From Homarus americanus (Eukaryota; Arthropoda; Malacostraca; Decapoda; Nephropidae), in NCBI RefSeq assembly GCF_018991925.1, contig NW_024736071.1:9319231-9383230 (forward strand): a stretch of 64,000 nucleotides of DNA. Direction: 5' to 3'. The notes under the pieces are model-generated. The model was not told where the DNA came from. It saw only the letters and a program-made list of their open reading frames with translations, and made no database searches. The translations under genes were made by a program, and so were the position numbers. The stretch's first letter is position 1; the number at the start of each line of letters is the position of its first letter. Positions 10,343 through 30,660 of the stretch are shown here, in pieces.

Positions 10343-11305
10343 TCATACATCTAGATCAAAGGTTTTCAAAGCATTTTTAACCTTGGGCCACTGACAAATA
10401 AATTTATGTAACATATTATCAGTTTTGAACTGACCATCACTAAGGTTTATTGATTTTAATTCCTTAATCAAACTAGCTTCAACAAGAAGTCTTTCTGTGA
10501 CACAAGATGATTTGAATACTACTAAGCTTTTTTCCCAAGCAATGGGGTGATTATTATTCCTAACATGAACAAACAAGGCACTGCTTTCAGATGCAGTTCT
10601 GATATTATACTTATGTTGTTTGATTCTGAGCTGCAGTGTTTTTCCTGTCTGACCTACATAATTACAATTACATTTGCTACATGGAATACAATAAACACTT
10701 CCATTTACATTCAAACATGGGCTATTCCTTATTAACATATTGGTAATGGTGGAGTCATACTTGAAAACAACATTAATATTTAGAAGCTTGAGGGACCGAA
10801 CTAACGGGACAAATTCATTACGATAGGGCAGAGTCAAAATATTCTTAAGTGTAGGAACTTGTCTGGTTTGAGAGGAATGAAAGGATTTTTTAGCCCTTTT
10901 AAAACAACGATCAATAAACACAGAAGGGTACCCAAGTTTATGTGCAATAGAACGAATGTGTTTCAATTCATCGTCAATAAATTCAGAGTCACAAATACGC
11001 AGACATCTTAAAAACATAACAGAAAAAACTGACATTTTGGTAGACTCAAGGTGATTCGATAAAAAGTGAATGAAACTGTCTACCTGTGTGGGCTTTCTAT
11101 ATACCTTAAATTTATAGTTTTGGCCATTTCTCATGATAAGCATATCAAGAAATGGAAGGGATTCATTTATTTCTCTTTCAATTTTAAATGTGATACTAGG
11201 GACAATATTATTAAGCTTGTCTAAAAATTCCAATGGGTCACTGTTTTTAGGCCAAAGACAAAGAACATCATCTACATATCTATACCATGGAGGAATAAAG
11301 TCCAC
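10343..11305 (-). CDS. Penelope-like reverse transcriptase with GIY-YIG endonuclease, 5'-truncated
   Basis: An open frame of 320 codons starts inside the reverse transcriptase at the palm motif PPWYRYVDDVLCLW, with the catalytic YVDD near residue 10. The fingers and earlier RT motifs are missing. RT thumb-like text follows (ESLPFLDMLI, VYRKPTQVDSFIHF). From about residue 205 there is a Penelope GIY-YIG nuclease: GSVYCIPCSKCNCNYVGQTG, then LQLRIKQHKYNI, a His in NNNHPIAWE, and ERLLVEASLI with the likely metal-binding Glu. The frame has no ATG at its start; it opens at GTG only because it is truncated. The nuclease half looks undamaged, which suggests a young insertion. Confidence 0.9.
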   Translation of the reverse strand: MDFIPPWYRYVDDVLCLWPKNSDPLEFLDKLNNIVPSITFKIEREINESLPFLDMLIMRNGQNYKFKVYRKPTQVDSFIHFLSNHLESTKMSVFSVMFLRCLRICDSEFIDDELKHIRSIAHKLGYPSVFIDRCFKRAKKSFHSSQTRQVPTLKNILTLPYRNEFVPLVRSLKLLNINVVFKYDSTITNMLIRNSPCLNVNGSVYCIPCSKCNCNYVGQTGKTLQLRIKQHKYNIRTASESSALFVHVRNNNHPIAWEKSLVVFKSSCVTERLLVEASLIKELKSINLSDGQFKTDNMLHKFICQWPKVKNALKTFDLDV

Positions 11306-11310
11306 TATAT

Positions 11311-12296
<986 letters not shown>

Positions 12297-12469
12297 CTCC
12301 TCTTTCTTTTCTTCTCTTGTTAGTTCCGAGAAGACAGAGTCAAGACCATCACCTGGATCTTGTCTAACTGCTGGTGAATACATTTCACTCAAGTTATATA
12401 GTGGAAGTTCACCTTCAGATGTCATCAATGTCTGCTGATTTTGGATACGCATCATCCAAGATGTGTTAC
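12297..12469 (-). CDS. TSC2: TSC2 exon g (173 nt, phase 1 to 0)
   Basis: The acceptor is TTTCATTCAG and the donor is GAGGAG before GTATGA. It encodes NTSWMMRIQNQQTLMTS and then LPLYNLSEMYSP, comparable with human NTSWLMSLENPL and MPLQELSNAL. It ends with the acidic ELTREEKKEE. The human protein continues with a Ser-rich block containing HRSVSWAD. I could not find that block between here and the next exon, so either it is absent or one exon was missed. Confidence 0.92.
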
Positions 12470-12666
12470 CTGAATGAAATAAATAATAAAGATTCAATTC
12501 ATACTGGTATATGAAAAAATATGGTAATTCAGAAGGAAAATATTCTAAAGAATGTTCTGTAAGATATCAATAACAAGAGTTTTTTTTAAGAAAAAACATT
12601 TATTCTATGTGCTTTCTGTCAGTGAGGTGTCATTACCATACCATTTGCATGTTATTAGGTAGAATA

Positions 12667-13150
12667 CAGTAAGTTCTTGATATATGCAAGGGATGCTTTC
12701 CTGAAAACCCTCGCATAAATCGAAATTGCATATATTGAATATTTAGTTAAATGGGAGAAAATAGGATGCATTCCATAACCCAAAATGAAAATGTTCCAGA
12801 CCCATTTTCAAGACAAACCATAAAACAAATCAATACAATATTTTTTTTAAAGTACGTAATAGATAAACTAAGTGTACAGTACAGTGTAATTAACAATAAA
12901 AGCATATACAGTACTGTACATCAACTTGGGTAGATGAGATGATGGAGGTGGTGGTAGAGGTTTTATATAATGGGTGATGGTGATGGAGTGACATCTGCAG
13001 AGCCATCAGGGTTGGAATCCATATCAGGGAGTATGACATCTCACTTAAGGCTGAATTTTGCTCACATTAATTGAATTCCTGGTAGGAATAAGGCCTTCAC
13101 ATATGAATGAATTCGCATATGCTGAACTCACATATATTGAGGACTTACTG
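12667..13150. mobile_element. 484-bp MITE, Tigger-like ends
   Basis: The ends are CAGTAAGTTCTTGATATATG and CATATATTGAGGACTTACTG, inverted, with TA duplicated outside both. There is no open frame. The subterminal text (AAACCCTCGCATAAATCG) follows the style of other Tigger-derived MITEs in the window. Confidence 0.82.
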
Positions 13151-13355
13151 TATAAAGAAACATTACTGTAGCACCATAATTGGACACAAAACATTACATG
13201 ATCTATATCTCCAGAAAGTTGATCAATGATCTCGTCTGAAAAAAGTGTGACAAGGTGTTACATGATCATGATGCATGGTATTCTCTCGATTTAACTAACC
13301 AATTTGAGCCAGCCTTTCCCATTAAATCAAAATCCTTACTCATTAGTGATGGAAA

Positions 13356-13560
<205 letters not shown>

Positions 13561-13746
13561 GTAAAATTTTTCCTAAAAATACAAAAATAAAAATAAAATA
13601 ATAATGATAATACTGTAATAATAATAAAAATAACAACAGTGCAATAATACTAATAATAAAAACAAAAATTAAAAAAGATCAAGAGTGAGAAACAATATAT
13701 GTACTGTATGTTGTGTTGTCAATGGTAAGAGAAACAATTGAGACCC
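13561..13746. other. A-rich intron sequence
   Basis: Degenerate AT-rich text probably derives from the preceding (ATA)n array. Nothing else is seen. Confidence 0.5.
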
Positions 13747-13754
13747 TGCAGTAT

Positions 13755-16700
13755 TAGGGTGTGTCATAGGAGGGAAGATCAGCTAAAACTAATGGCCCAT
13801 CACTTTTTGGGTAGATTTTAGTGTATATAAACAGAAAAATTTTCAGTTTCAATATTTTGCAACCTTTTGCTAGGTAAATTTTAGCGTGAAATTTATCGAA
13901 AATCTAACGTACAGCTGCATTAGTGCATTACAATTAAATAGTGAACATTGCTTTCTGACTTCATTCTTTAACAACCCAACTAACAATATTTTTTTCTGTT
14001 TCAGATTCTGATGCATTTATAAGTTGATAATATTTGCGATGGCTGCTTGTGTCGGGACGAGGAACCAAAAATCCAGCCATCTCAGTCACTATCTTGGGTC
14101 TGGGAAGGCTCCTGGTGATTGCCTACATTGGGGAGATGCTTTGAGATCTGATTGTTTAAATGGGCAAATCAGTGAAAAGAACCAAAGAACTTACACAAAC
14201 AAAGACAATTGCCAGTGATTATGACCAAAGCTGTCTTGGCGCAGTACACTCTGGCTAACGCTCAGTTCAAGCCTCCAGTCATAACAAGTCAGAAGAAGAT
14301 TAGTGAGAGACTGCTAGCCAGTTGGGAAAAGGCAAGAGATATCTCTCTTGGGAGAGAAAAACTTGCAGTTAAGGACAGCTTTGCCAAGCAACTGGACCAG
14401 TTATTTGACATAATTACTTGCAAGTGCCCAATTGTTCTCTGTCCTGAGTTTGGATGCGATCGTGACTGTAAATCCGAGGCCCACATCTCCTCTATTTGCA
14501 AACGTGAACTGAAGATTCCTGTGATCGAACTGGCATTTGTCAAAGCACAGAGAGAGAAGACTGGCAGTATAGGGGCTCTCATGATTTCTAGCCAAAATAT
14601 TCCGGAGTCCAAGAGACCTTGAGGAGGAGGCTGCCACAGAGAGACAGAAGAGGAAAGAGTTGCCGAGGAAAGAGACTTGAAGGCCAGATTGAGGTAAAAA
14701 AGGCCGATGATTGGAGTCAAGCTGATTCAGAGTTTAATGACTTCCCCATGGCTGATCCGAGTGCTGACCAGGAAAATGGTGACTTTGTCCCTAACCCAGA
14801 AAATAATGATCCCAAACCTTCCAGGCATAAGATTCGAAATAGGAAAGATATCCCGAGCATAGCTCTGGCCAGCATGCGACACCACACTGGTCTCAGAGAA
14901 ACTGCAGAGATAGCAACAGCTGCCTGGATTGACAGTGGTTTGATAACACCTGATGATGTTCACCTGGTGATAGATCATAACAAAGTAAGGGGGGCTCAGG
15001 AGAAACTTGTCAGTAACCTAGAAGAGGAGTTTGATAAGGGGATAAGAGAAAATGGAATCAATTGTTTGTTCTTTGATGGGAGAAGGGATGACACTAAAGT
15101 GTTCATGAAAGTTGGAGATTCTGACAAGTTGTTTCCCTGCCATGGTGAAGGAGACTTCTCCTGCTGCAGTGAACCAGGGAGGAAGCTGTTGTGGCATTTC
15201 GCCAGAGAGAAAGATGACGTCAGAAACCAGCTGAGATAGTGGCAGATAACATTGTGAACTGGCTCAGAGAGAGGAGCGTAGACCAGACCCTGCGAAAAGG
15301 CCATTGGAGGGGACAGCACCAACACGAACACAGGGGTGTAGGGAGGTCATACAGTGGATAGAGGCGGAAGATTGGGAGGAAGCTGGTCTGGGATTGTTTT
15401 ATGACCTCCACACCAACGAGTTGCCACTCCAGACATCTGATCCAGGAGCTGGATGGCAGACTCTTTCAAACAACAGATGGTCTGGTCCTCTTGGCAAGAT
15501 GCTGGACTCTGCCACTGAGTTAGAAATAAATCCGAGCTTTGAAAAAAATCACAGTTGGCCCTCCACTCGTTGAGCTTGCACATACTGTCATTGACGACCT
15601 GAGTACTGACCAGTACTATGGTTACATGATTTGCAGTGCCATCAAAACTGGGGTCATGCCTGATAGACTTGTTTACCTGCAGATAGGTCCAGTCTCACAT
15701 TCTAGGTGGCTCACAACGGCTCTCAGGTTCTGCAAATTTGAATTAAGCTCATCATAAACTGAAAGGAACCAGCTTCTGTGCCCTGGAACTTATTGTCCAA
15801 TTCATCGTAGTGTCTACTTGCCAAATTGGTTCAACACCAAGGTCAAGTCATCGTTCTCCGAAAGGTCGAGGCATGTTCTCTTCCAGCAGGCTCCTGAGGG
15901 AGTCAGCCAAGGAAGGTTGTTCAGATTGTGGAGCAGACTGTGAGGAGATCTTCCTGGTATGCTCACGGCATCCTGAGGCAGTTCTGCAGACAATGCTCTG
16001 CAGTAGGGGATGAGAGGAAGGCGGCAGTCAAAGATCTTGGATATGAGACTTATGAGAGGATCGGGCACTGACAGATCAGTTGGTGGCGATTCCTTCAGGG
16101 GTCAGGAGGAAGACTCCTAGAAGTCAATCTAGGTGCCAAGGCCCTCACTGATCTCATAGATCTGGATAACATCCAGGCTGGCAGTGAGCCCCCTCTTACC
16201 TGCAGCCTCACCAATGTTCAAGTCAGAGCTTTCCTGGACAACCCCATGCATGTCCCTGCCTGGCCCTCGCATACCCAGAGTATAGAGCGTTGTGTACAGC
16301 AAGTGAGCGAGGCCAGCAGTCACGTGTACAGCCAGGAGAGGAGGGAAGGCTACATCCGAGCTCAGGTGGTCAGCAGGGAGGTGATGAGTAGAAACAGAAG
16401 CAAGAAAGACATGTTCTCTATGGTGTGCAGCAACACCGGGTCGTAGTAGTAAAACCGGTTTTTGTATTTGATGATTTTGTTTTCTAAAGGAATATTAAAT
16501 TTAATAAATGTGTCAAGATCATTCGTTTCATCTGGATCATTTTCATCCTAATAAATTAACCTGATACATTTACTTTACTTTAAATAAGCTATTTAGTGGT
16601 GTAGGTAAAAGGGTGGGAATACTGAATTTTCATAAGATTTCAAGTTAAAATTTACCTAGCAAAAAATGAAAACTTTTCAAATCTGAAGATATCACATGAT

Positions 16701-16790
16701 TCTGCACATAGAACTACATCATTAATACCATGGGCCGATTTTTCAAACTAAAAAAAAAAAAAAATTCGCCTCCGTATGACACACCCTACG
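13755..16790 (+). mobile_element. DNA transposon of unrecognised superfamily, 8-bp target duplication
   Basis: The ends are TAGGGTGTGTCATAGGAGG at the left and TCCGTATGACACACCCTA at the right, inverted. TGCAGTAT occurs directly before the left end (13747-13754) and, after two extra bases, at 16791-16798, giving an 8-bp duplication. Inverted subterminal homology continues inward: GCTAGGTAAATTTTA near 13871 and AAATTTACCTAGCAAAA near 16650. An 8-bp duplication and TAGGG ends recall hAT, but I do not recognise hAT motifs in the protein. Confidence 0.78.
14039..16446 (+). pseudogene. Putative transposase of the TAGGGTGTGTC transposon, multiply broken
   Basis: A coding line runs through all three frames. 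Recognisable steps are MAACVGTRNQKSSHL (14039), VLAQYTLANAQFKPPV (14230), KIRNRKDIPSIALASMRHHT and LVIDHNKVRGAQEKL (to 15010), CLFFDGRRDDTKVFMK (15065), KAIGGDSTNTNTGV (15298), FYDLHTNELPLQ (15400), RWSGPLGKMLDSATE (15478), IDDLSTDQYYGYM (15592), SHSRWLTTALRF (15697), and WPSHTQSIERCVQQVSEAS (16261). It ends at 16446. Asp in FDGRRD, Asp in GGDST and Glu in SIERC are candidate DDE residues, which is inference. I associate this motif set with unnamed repetitive arthropod proteins but cannot name the superfamily. Several frameshifts and stops make it inactive. Confidence 0.7.
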
Positions 16791-16798
16791 TGCAGTAT

Positions 16799-17985
16799 GC
16801 CAAGCACAGAAAATAGTCTGAAATTCCATCAAGTTACAAATTGCTTTATAAATTTCAGTATTGTATTGTAGAAGGATGATACTGAATTTGTGTGTTTTTC
16901 ATTTTTTTACAGTACCTGTGTAAATGCCACGTCACTCATTCACTTTTAGAATTTTGCTATTAAAATATTTTCTTTAACTTTAATATGAAAACTAAAAATT
17001 ATAATTAGGAAAATATAATCCAAACTTTGAATTACAATCAACTACAATAATATGTATAAGATGCTTCATGGAAAATATAACTAAAATGTTAAAAACACTA
17101 ATACTTAGAACATTTTCAATGCAACATTCTCGTATTTAAAGTAATGTCATCAATAATACTGGACTATCACACCAAATGATGTATAAGTTAGAAGATTTAT
17201 GGGTCTTGATTAAGGTTTCCAAATAAAGGAAAACATCAAGACACTAAACCATTTTATGCGTGTGTACCGTAACTTCTGGTTTTCCACTCTGACCTCTGTT
17301 CCAAACACATTGATGACTATTGGCAGACTGAAAAATTTATCATTGGGAAATCCAAACTTTCTCTGCATGTTGAAACATTTTACTTCATGTTGTTTGCTCT
17401 GAATGCTAGACTTGATACAATATTTACACCATTGTTATGTTCCACCGACTGCTTATTGATTCCTTCATGTGGGGAGATTTTAAAAGTGCAAACTCTTTAT
17501 GCATTCTATCATCAAAACTTGAATGAGACTCGAGTTCAGCCATGCACCGAAATCTGCAGCTGTTTACAAAATTACATTACTGTAATTATACAGTATTTAC
17601 ATCTACATGACAGCCTGGAATAAAAGATTTTACACAAATGTTGCTATAGCATAACAGTTGCTGCTGACCCTTCCAGTTTCCACTTGCTCATGTGAATGCT
17701 CTGCATTTAAATTAGTTAAGAACTCTTTGTGCAGTAGAACGCAACAAATCAGACTTAATTAGTCTGTTATTCAGGGTTTTTACTGTATACTGTACTGTCA
17801 CTTGATATGCTTAAGACCCTGAAGTCGTGGGCCCCATTTTTTTTTTTTTTACAGGACACCTGATTACTTGCCCTTTAGACCACATGGGATAGTATGAGGT
17901 GACATGAATTGTTAAAAACTAGATAAAAAGCCACATATATACTGCTCATGCAAGATATACCAGTATTTGTTAATAGCAAATTATG
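16799..17985. other. TSC2 intron, nothing recognised
   Basis: AT-rich unique-looking sequence. A 78-codon frame at 17387-17623 has no recognisable feature and no splice logic. A T run near 17839 interrupts it. Confidence 0.5.
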
Positions 17986-17989
17986 TGCT

Positions 17990-18232
17990 TGGTATACCCA
18001 CTAAAAAATTATTCGGCATCCATGTCATATTGTATCACGCCATAAGGGTGCCGAATAATTCTTTAGTGGGTGTACATGTATGTATCGTGCATGTATACAT
18101 GTGTATGTGTATGTACAAGTATCATGTACACCCACTAAAAAATTATTCGGCACCCATATCATATTGTATCATGTCATAAGGGTGCCGAATAATTATTTAG
18201 TGGGTGTACATATAAGTATTGTGCATGTATAC

Positions 18233-18263
<31 letters not shown>

Positions 18264-18323
18264 TGTATGTATGTATGTATGTATGTATGTATGTATGTAT
18301 GTATGTATGTATGTATGTATGTA

Positions 18324-18368
<45 letters not shown>

Positions 18369-18465
18369 AAGTATCATGTAAACCCACTAAAAAATTATTC
18401 GGCACCCTTACGGCGTGATACAATATGACAGGTGCAGAATAATATTTTAGTGGGTGTACATTACA
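17990..18465. repeat. Cluster of three about 80-bp hairpins joined by microsatellites
   Basis: Three palindromic units lie at 17993-18072, 18128-18209 and 18378-18459. Each opens CCCACTAAAAAATTATTCGG and closes with its near complement, ending TTTAGTGGG. The short centre around ATATTGTATCA is inverted in the third unit relative to the first. Between units are GTATGT-type tracts, including (TATG)n at 18236-18327 and (GT)n at 18330-18366. Confidence 0.9.
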
Positions 18466-18620
18466 AGAATTGCAGTTTTTTGTACGACTGTGGAGTGGGA
18501 AGGATTTACTTTATGGTACAAACACCTTAATCTAAAAAGCTATGTCAAATAGTGCATAGCCCCTTTCTAAGACACAAAGGAATACTGTAACCTAATGAAC
18601 TGAAACCATTTTTCACCAAC

Positions 18621-18806
18621 CAGTTGGTTGCCTAATGAATATTTCTGCCCACCCTTGGCACCAACATGCACACAAATGATGCTGTTTATGTTTCTGTTTA
18701 AAATTTGTGTCCTTAGCAGTGTTTTCCTGGCTGCCAAACAGAAGACGATCACTTAGGGGTGAAGTAAGCCCTTTTGTGGGGGACTTTGTTCCTGGTTCTT
18801 TATCAT
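18621..18806 (-). CDS. TSC2: TSC2 exon f (186 nt, phase 1 to 1)
   Basis: The acceptor is CTATTTTTACAG. The exon begins DKEPGTKSPTKG and ends CWCQGWAEIFIRQPTG. The last part matches human tuberin TQGWAEILVRRPTG, and the next exon continues with NTSW as in human. The donor is ACTG followed by GTTGGT, weaker than consensus. It is the only choice that rebuilds the Gly codon (G plus GT) and keeps the frame. Confidence 0.92.
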
Positions 18807-18809
18807 CTG

Positions 18810-19280
18810 TAAAAATAGAAATACTTGTGAACATATATACATCTCCATTAAAAAGACATGAATAATGAAAAAAAAAATATTAAATCCATTTCAGCAAAAT
18901 ATATCTTCTTTTCACCAATTTAATTTAAAAAAATAATAATTTAGCATGATGAATGGATGAGCAGACAAATTTCTATCTCTCTAATAAACATCACTGCCGT
19001 TACTTTAATGTGATATACTTTCAGAGTACTGTACTGTATATTTTACATAAAAACATGAGGCCATCATGTATGAACTACTCTACTCACTAACTGACAGGTT
19101 GTGGTACATAAAATAAAGTACTGTAGTGAAATTGCCACAAAATGGTCGACGACTTGTTAGTCAATATACTTGGCCGTACTGTGTCTATGAAAAAAGTTTG
19201 AAAATGGAGGTTGTATTGTCTTGGGTTCATATCTTAACTACACATTCAAATTCTGGGTTAGGCCTCTATATGACTTGAAT
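18810..19280. other. TSC2 intron, nothing recognised
   Basis: AT-rich intron sequence upstream of exon f in transcript direction. No repeat family or gene is recognised. Confidence 0.5.
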
Positions 19281-22602
<3,322 letters not shown>

Positions 22603-22654
<52 letters not shown>

Positions 22655-22673
22655 ATATATATATATTATATAT
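22603..22673. repeat. (TA)n array
   Basis: TA units with a TTG break lie between the Tigger-2 right end and the next MITE end. Confidence 0.95.
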
Positions 22674-22674
22674 A

Positions 22675-24323
<1,649 letters not shown>

Positions 24324-24414
<91 letters not shown>
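24324..24414. repeat. (TA)n array
   Basis: TA units fill the space between the right end of Tigger-2N and the left end of the next MITE. Confidence 0.96.
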
Positions 24415-24959
<545 letters not shown>

Positions 24960-25067
24960 CAGGTTGTACCTCTCTAGTCCGGCATTCTGTGGTCCCGGCT
25001 CCGTGGTCTGGAGCGATTTTAGTTTGTCCAATAGGTAGATAGGCAGCTCTTTTTTTTTTTATCTGAA

Positions 25068-25162
25068 TTATTATATTATTACAGGGATTAAATTTTTTGC
25101 CCTCAGGCCCCAATGTGGGTCAGTGACCTATGCCCAGGTGGGCTAATCATAAAAAAAAAAAA
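25068..25162 (-). repeat. Short dispersed repeat, copy 2
   Basis: The core GTGGGTCAGTGACC and GGTGGGCTAATC lie between a short TATTATTA run and an A run, the same order as the copies at 13356 and 46632. Confidence 0.7.
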
Positions 25163-25257
25163 GCGGCGGAAATTAAGGTTTGTTTACATCCAGCAGTTGA
25201 CTGCTCTCTCTCTATCTCTCTGCTTGTCTATACAGAGTACAAATTTAACCCTTCAAT

Positions 25258-26060
25258 ATATATGAGCAGTAAATAAGTGTTGCTTTCATATTCTTATGTA
25301 GAGTAATAGCGATATATTTTACCATGTAATGCTTACATACTAGCAGTCTCACTTTTTTACCATTAATGGTTAGCTACTTATATTGTTCCATTTATTAACA
25401 TTAAATAACATTACAGGTACTTCAAGCAACCATATTCATTTTTACATCAATTTTACTAAAGCTAAACTCAGGGTCTTATTTTCTTCAGTTTTATATGTAG
25501 AACCAATCAGTCACTGGTTTAGTAACTTAACATAAACAATGCTGGCAACAGTCTCGTCTCCTCTAACATTCCACGTATTATTATTAAATTGTATTGTTAA
25601 TTTTGCACGTACATTAATTCAATAAAAACAAATTCAGAAACATTAATTAAAATATATGAACAGTAAATAAGTGTTGCTTTCATATTCTTATGTATGAACA
25701 GTAAATAAGTGTTGCTTTCATATTCTTATGTAAGTAATAACGATATTTTTTCCGCATTAAGCATCGCACTTACATATCGATCTCTCTTTTCTTTACCATT
25801 ATCGTTAGCTTACTTCAATTGTTCCATTTATTAACATTAAATAACATTACTAAAACAACCATATTAATTTAACTACAGCTACAACCAGGTCTTATTTTCT
25901 TCAGTTTTATATGTAGAACCAGTCAGTCACTGGTTTTGTAATCAATGAAAACAATGCTGTGTCATTTCCTCATGTGTTTTAATGTTCTCACGTATTAATA
26001 GATTGTATTGCTCATTTTGCACATATAAACATTAATTCAATAAAAGACATTCAGTAATAA
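25258..26060. repeat. Direct duplication of about 400 bp inside Tigger-4N
   Basis: The first copy is about 25258-25650 and the second about 25651-26060. Shared marks include GTAAATAAGTGTTGCTTTC, TTCCATTTATTAACATTAAA and CAGTTTTATATGTAGAACC. A 38-bp piece (ATGAACAGTAAATAAGTG onward) is duplicated again at the start of the second copy. Confidence 0.85.
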
Positions 26061-26464
26061 ACAATAATGAATCTTGTACATAAGAGAAATGGCGCTGTTT
26101 ACGATTATGCCGTCATCTGCGTTGGCCGCTCAAACCCGTCCGAAATTCAAGTTTCGCCGTCAAAATTTTTTATTTATTTATTTTTGTGTGTGTTCCAATA
26201 AAATCGTTAAGAATTAAAACTTCATGAAATTTGAGAAGCTACTATCGACATTTAACCCTTCAATATGTCTTCAAAGAGACCATGACACAGAAAGTGGTGC
26301 TAGTGCTTCCAGGCATAAGCACAAGTCACTATCTATCCAGGAAAAGGGTTGCCATGGTCGGCAATTGCCATGGTCCGGCAATTTCCATGGTCCGGCACCG
26401 GTCAGGTCCCGAGGTTGCCAGACTAGAGAGGTACAACCTGTATATGCAAGTAAATCACTGTAGG

Positions 26465-29037
<2,573 letters not shown>

Positions 29038-29046
29038 ATATGTGTG

Positions 29047-29146
29047 NNNNNNNNNNNNNNNNNNNNNNNNNNNNNNNNNNNNNNNNNNNNNNNNNNNNNN
29101 NNNNNNNNNNNNNNNNNNNNNNNNNNNNNNNNNNNNNNNNNNNNNN
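29047..29146. other. Assembly gap (100 N)
   Basis: Exactly 100 N lie between GTGTG and a (TA)n array. Round size suggests a placeholder of unknown true length. Confidence 0.98.
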
Positions 29147-29336
<190 letters not shown>

Positions 29337-29562
29337 GAGTTAAAGAATGAGAAACTTATAAATTTAAACCTAAAATGCATAAATCTTACTTGGGACAGAT
29401 TTTGGATTTAAATATTAATGTGCAGATACAGTACTGGTGGCAGATTTTAATAAAGGTACATGACCTAAGCATTTTTAACCTAATATTACATTGTTTAATC
29501 TTCCTATTAGTATATACAATATGTAGTTCTCTCATCTTGGTTCATATTTGTGGCTGGTTTAC

Positions 29563-29626
29563 CTTTACTCTCACTTGGCGAAACAGGACACCCCAGATCA
29601 TCTTTACCAACAAGTTTAATCTTCGC
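29563..29626 (-). CDS. TSC2: TSC2 micro-exon e (64 nt, phase 0 to 1)
   Basis: This small exon lies after TTTATTTACAG and before GTAAACC. It reads AKIKLVGKDDLGCPVSPSES and then Lys plus one base. I found it by looking for the missing phase shift: exon d ends in phase 0, but the 18.8-kb exon needs one carried base. This 64-nt exon supplies exactly that, its final G joining AT to make Asp. It lies in a short island free of recognised repeats between a (TA)n array with an assembly gap and a foldback element. Confidence 0.78.
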
Positions 29627-29763
29627 CTGTAAATAAAATGACAAGGAGTTTTTAGTCACTGAATATCCATATTTTGAAGTATTCTCTAGGTTGGTAAAAT
29701 TCCAAATTAGTGTATGATTAAAAGTTTATTCCCATATGAAGACTAAATAATATTCCTATTAAG

Positions 29764-30660
29764 TACAGGGGACCCACAAGTTCAGATTTTTATTTTGCGG
29801 TCTTCTATTATTCACGGATGACACCCTGGATATCTGTGGGTAATTTTAAAGTTGCGTCATATTCGCAGCTGGGACAGGGAGCCATTCGTTCTAGAGACAG
29901 TAATTTCCTTTACCTGTATTGCAAGTATGTGTGTGTGTGTAGACACACACACACACACAAAAAATACAAATAAGTAGTAATTGGAAAATCCTCTCACAAA
30001 TAATGAGAAACAAATTTATTATAACGTGACAGTCTACCCTCAAGTCTGTGCTTTATTACTATATTAATAAGTCACGTACCTGAGGGTAGACTGTCACATT
30101 TTTAATAAATTTGTTTCCAATTATTTGAGATAGTATTTTTCCATTATTATTTATTTGTACATTTTTTTTTTTTTTTACCTTTATCCTCTTCACCACTGAT
30201 CGTCTCGTTAGCTGCTTGGGCGATCGGTCACGTCTCTGTTACGCACTGTTGGTAAGAACTGGGCATGCATCGGCTCCTGAATATACCTGAACCTGCTCCA
30301 GTGTCGGTCAAGTCTGGTCTTGAAAGAGCTCACACTCGGTGCCGTCACAATACTTTCTGGTAGATTGTTCCAAGAGTTCACAACTCTCACTCTGAAAAAG
30401 TTTGCCCTCGCAGTTTTCTGGACCTGCGGCTTCTTCAATCTTGAGCTGTGACCCCTTGTGGGGTGAGAGTCCGCCAGCTCCAGTTAATGACACTCGACTG
30501 AGTAGTGCCCTTGAGATGCTTATACACCTCCATTTGTTAAAGGTAAAGGAAATAATTGTCCTAAGGGCAAACACAAAGGGAATATACATTTCTTTGTACG
30601 TATACCGGTCAGCAAATGTTATTTGCGTATTTGGCGATTCGGGGCCATTTTGAGACCCTA
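29764..30660 (+). mobile_element. Family A copy 3, with LINE tail nested
   Basis: The left end is TACAGGGGACCCACAAG. The palindrome lies at 29960-30165, with CTACCCTCAAGTCTGTGC facing ACCTGAGGGTAG. The right part (AATTGTCCTAAGGGCAAAC) resumes at 30540, after a CR1-like LINE tail. Confidence 0.75.
30175..30537 (-). pseudogene. CR1-like LINE 3' end, 5'-truncated copy
   Basis: The minus strand reads KKPQVQKTARANFF, NSWNNLPESIVTAPSVSSFK, RLDRHWSRFRYIQEP and TVRNRDVTDRPSS, then a stop at 30208 and a short 3' tail GAAGAGGATAAAGG with poly-A. Only the last about 120 residues of the reverse transcriptase protein are present, with a frameshift near 30440. Heavy 5' truncation is normal for target-primed LINE insertion. 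Confidence 0.88.

Larger units (their letters stand above)
24960..26440 (+). mobile_element. Tigger-4N, non-autonomous DNA transposon
   Basis: The ends are CAGGTTGTACCTCTCTAGTC and GACTAGAGAGGTACAACCTG, a perfect inverted pair with TATA outside both. Near the right end, ATGTCTTCAAAGAGACC, then text readable as ESGASASRHKHKSLSIQEK, looks like the start of a pogo-type transposase, cut off after about 30 codons. The rest holds a tandem duplication (25258-26060) and one short dispersed repeat (25068-25162). Confidence 0.86.

Noticed and set aside
14289..15411. Minus-strand frames of 60-143 codons
   Set aside because: They are shadows of the plus-strand transposase relic, which carries the recognisable motif order.
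17966..18428. Cys/Met/Tyr-Val frames up to 112 codons
   Set aside because: They read through the (TATG)n and (GT)n tracts and the hairpins. Composition is that of the microsatellite.
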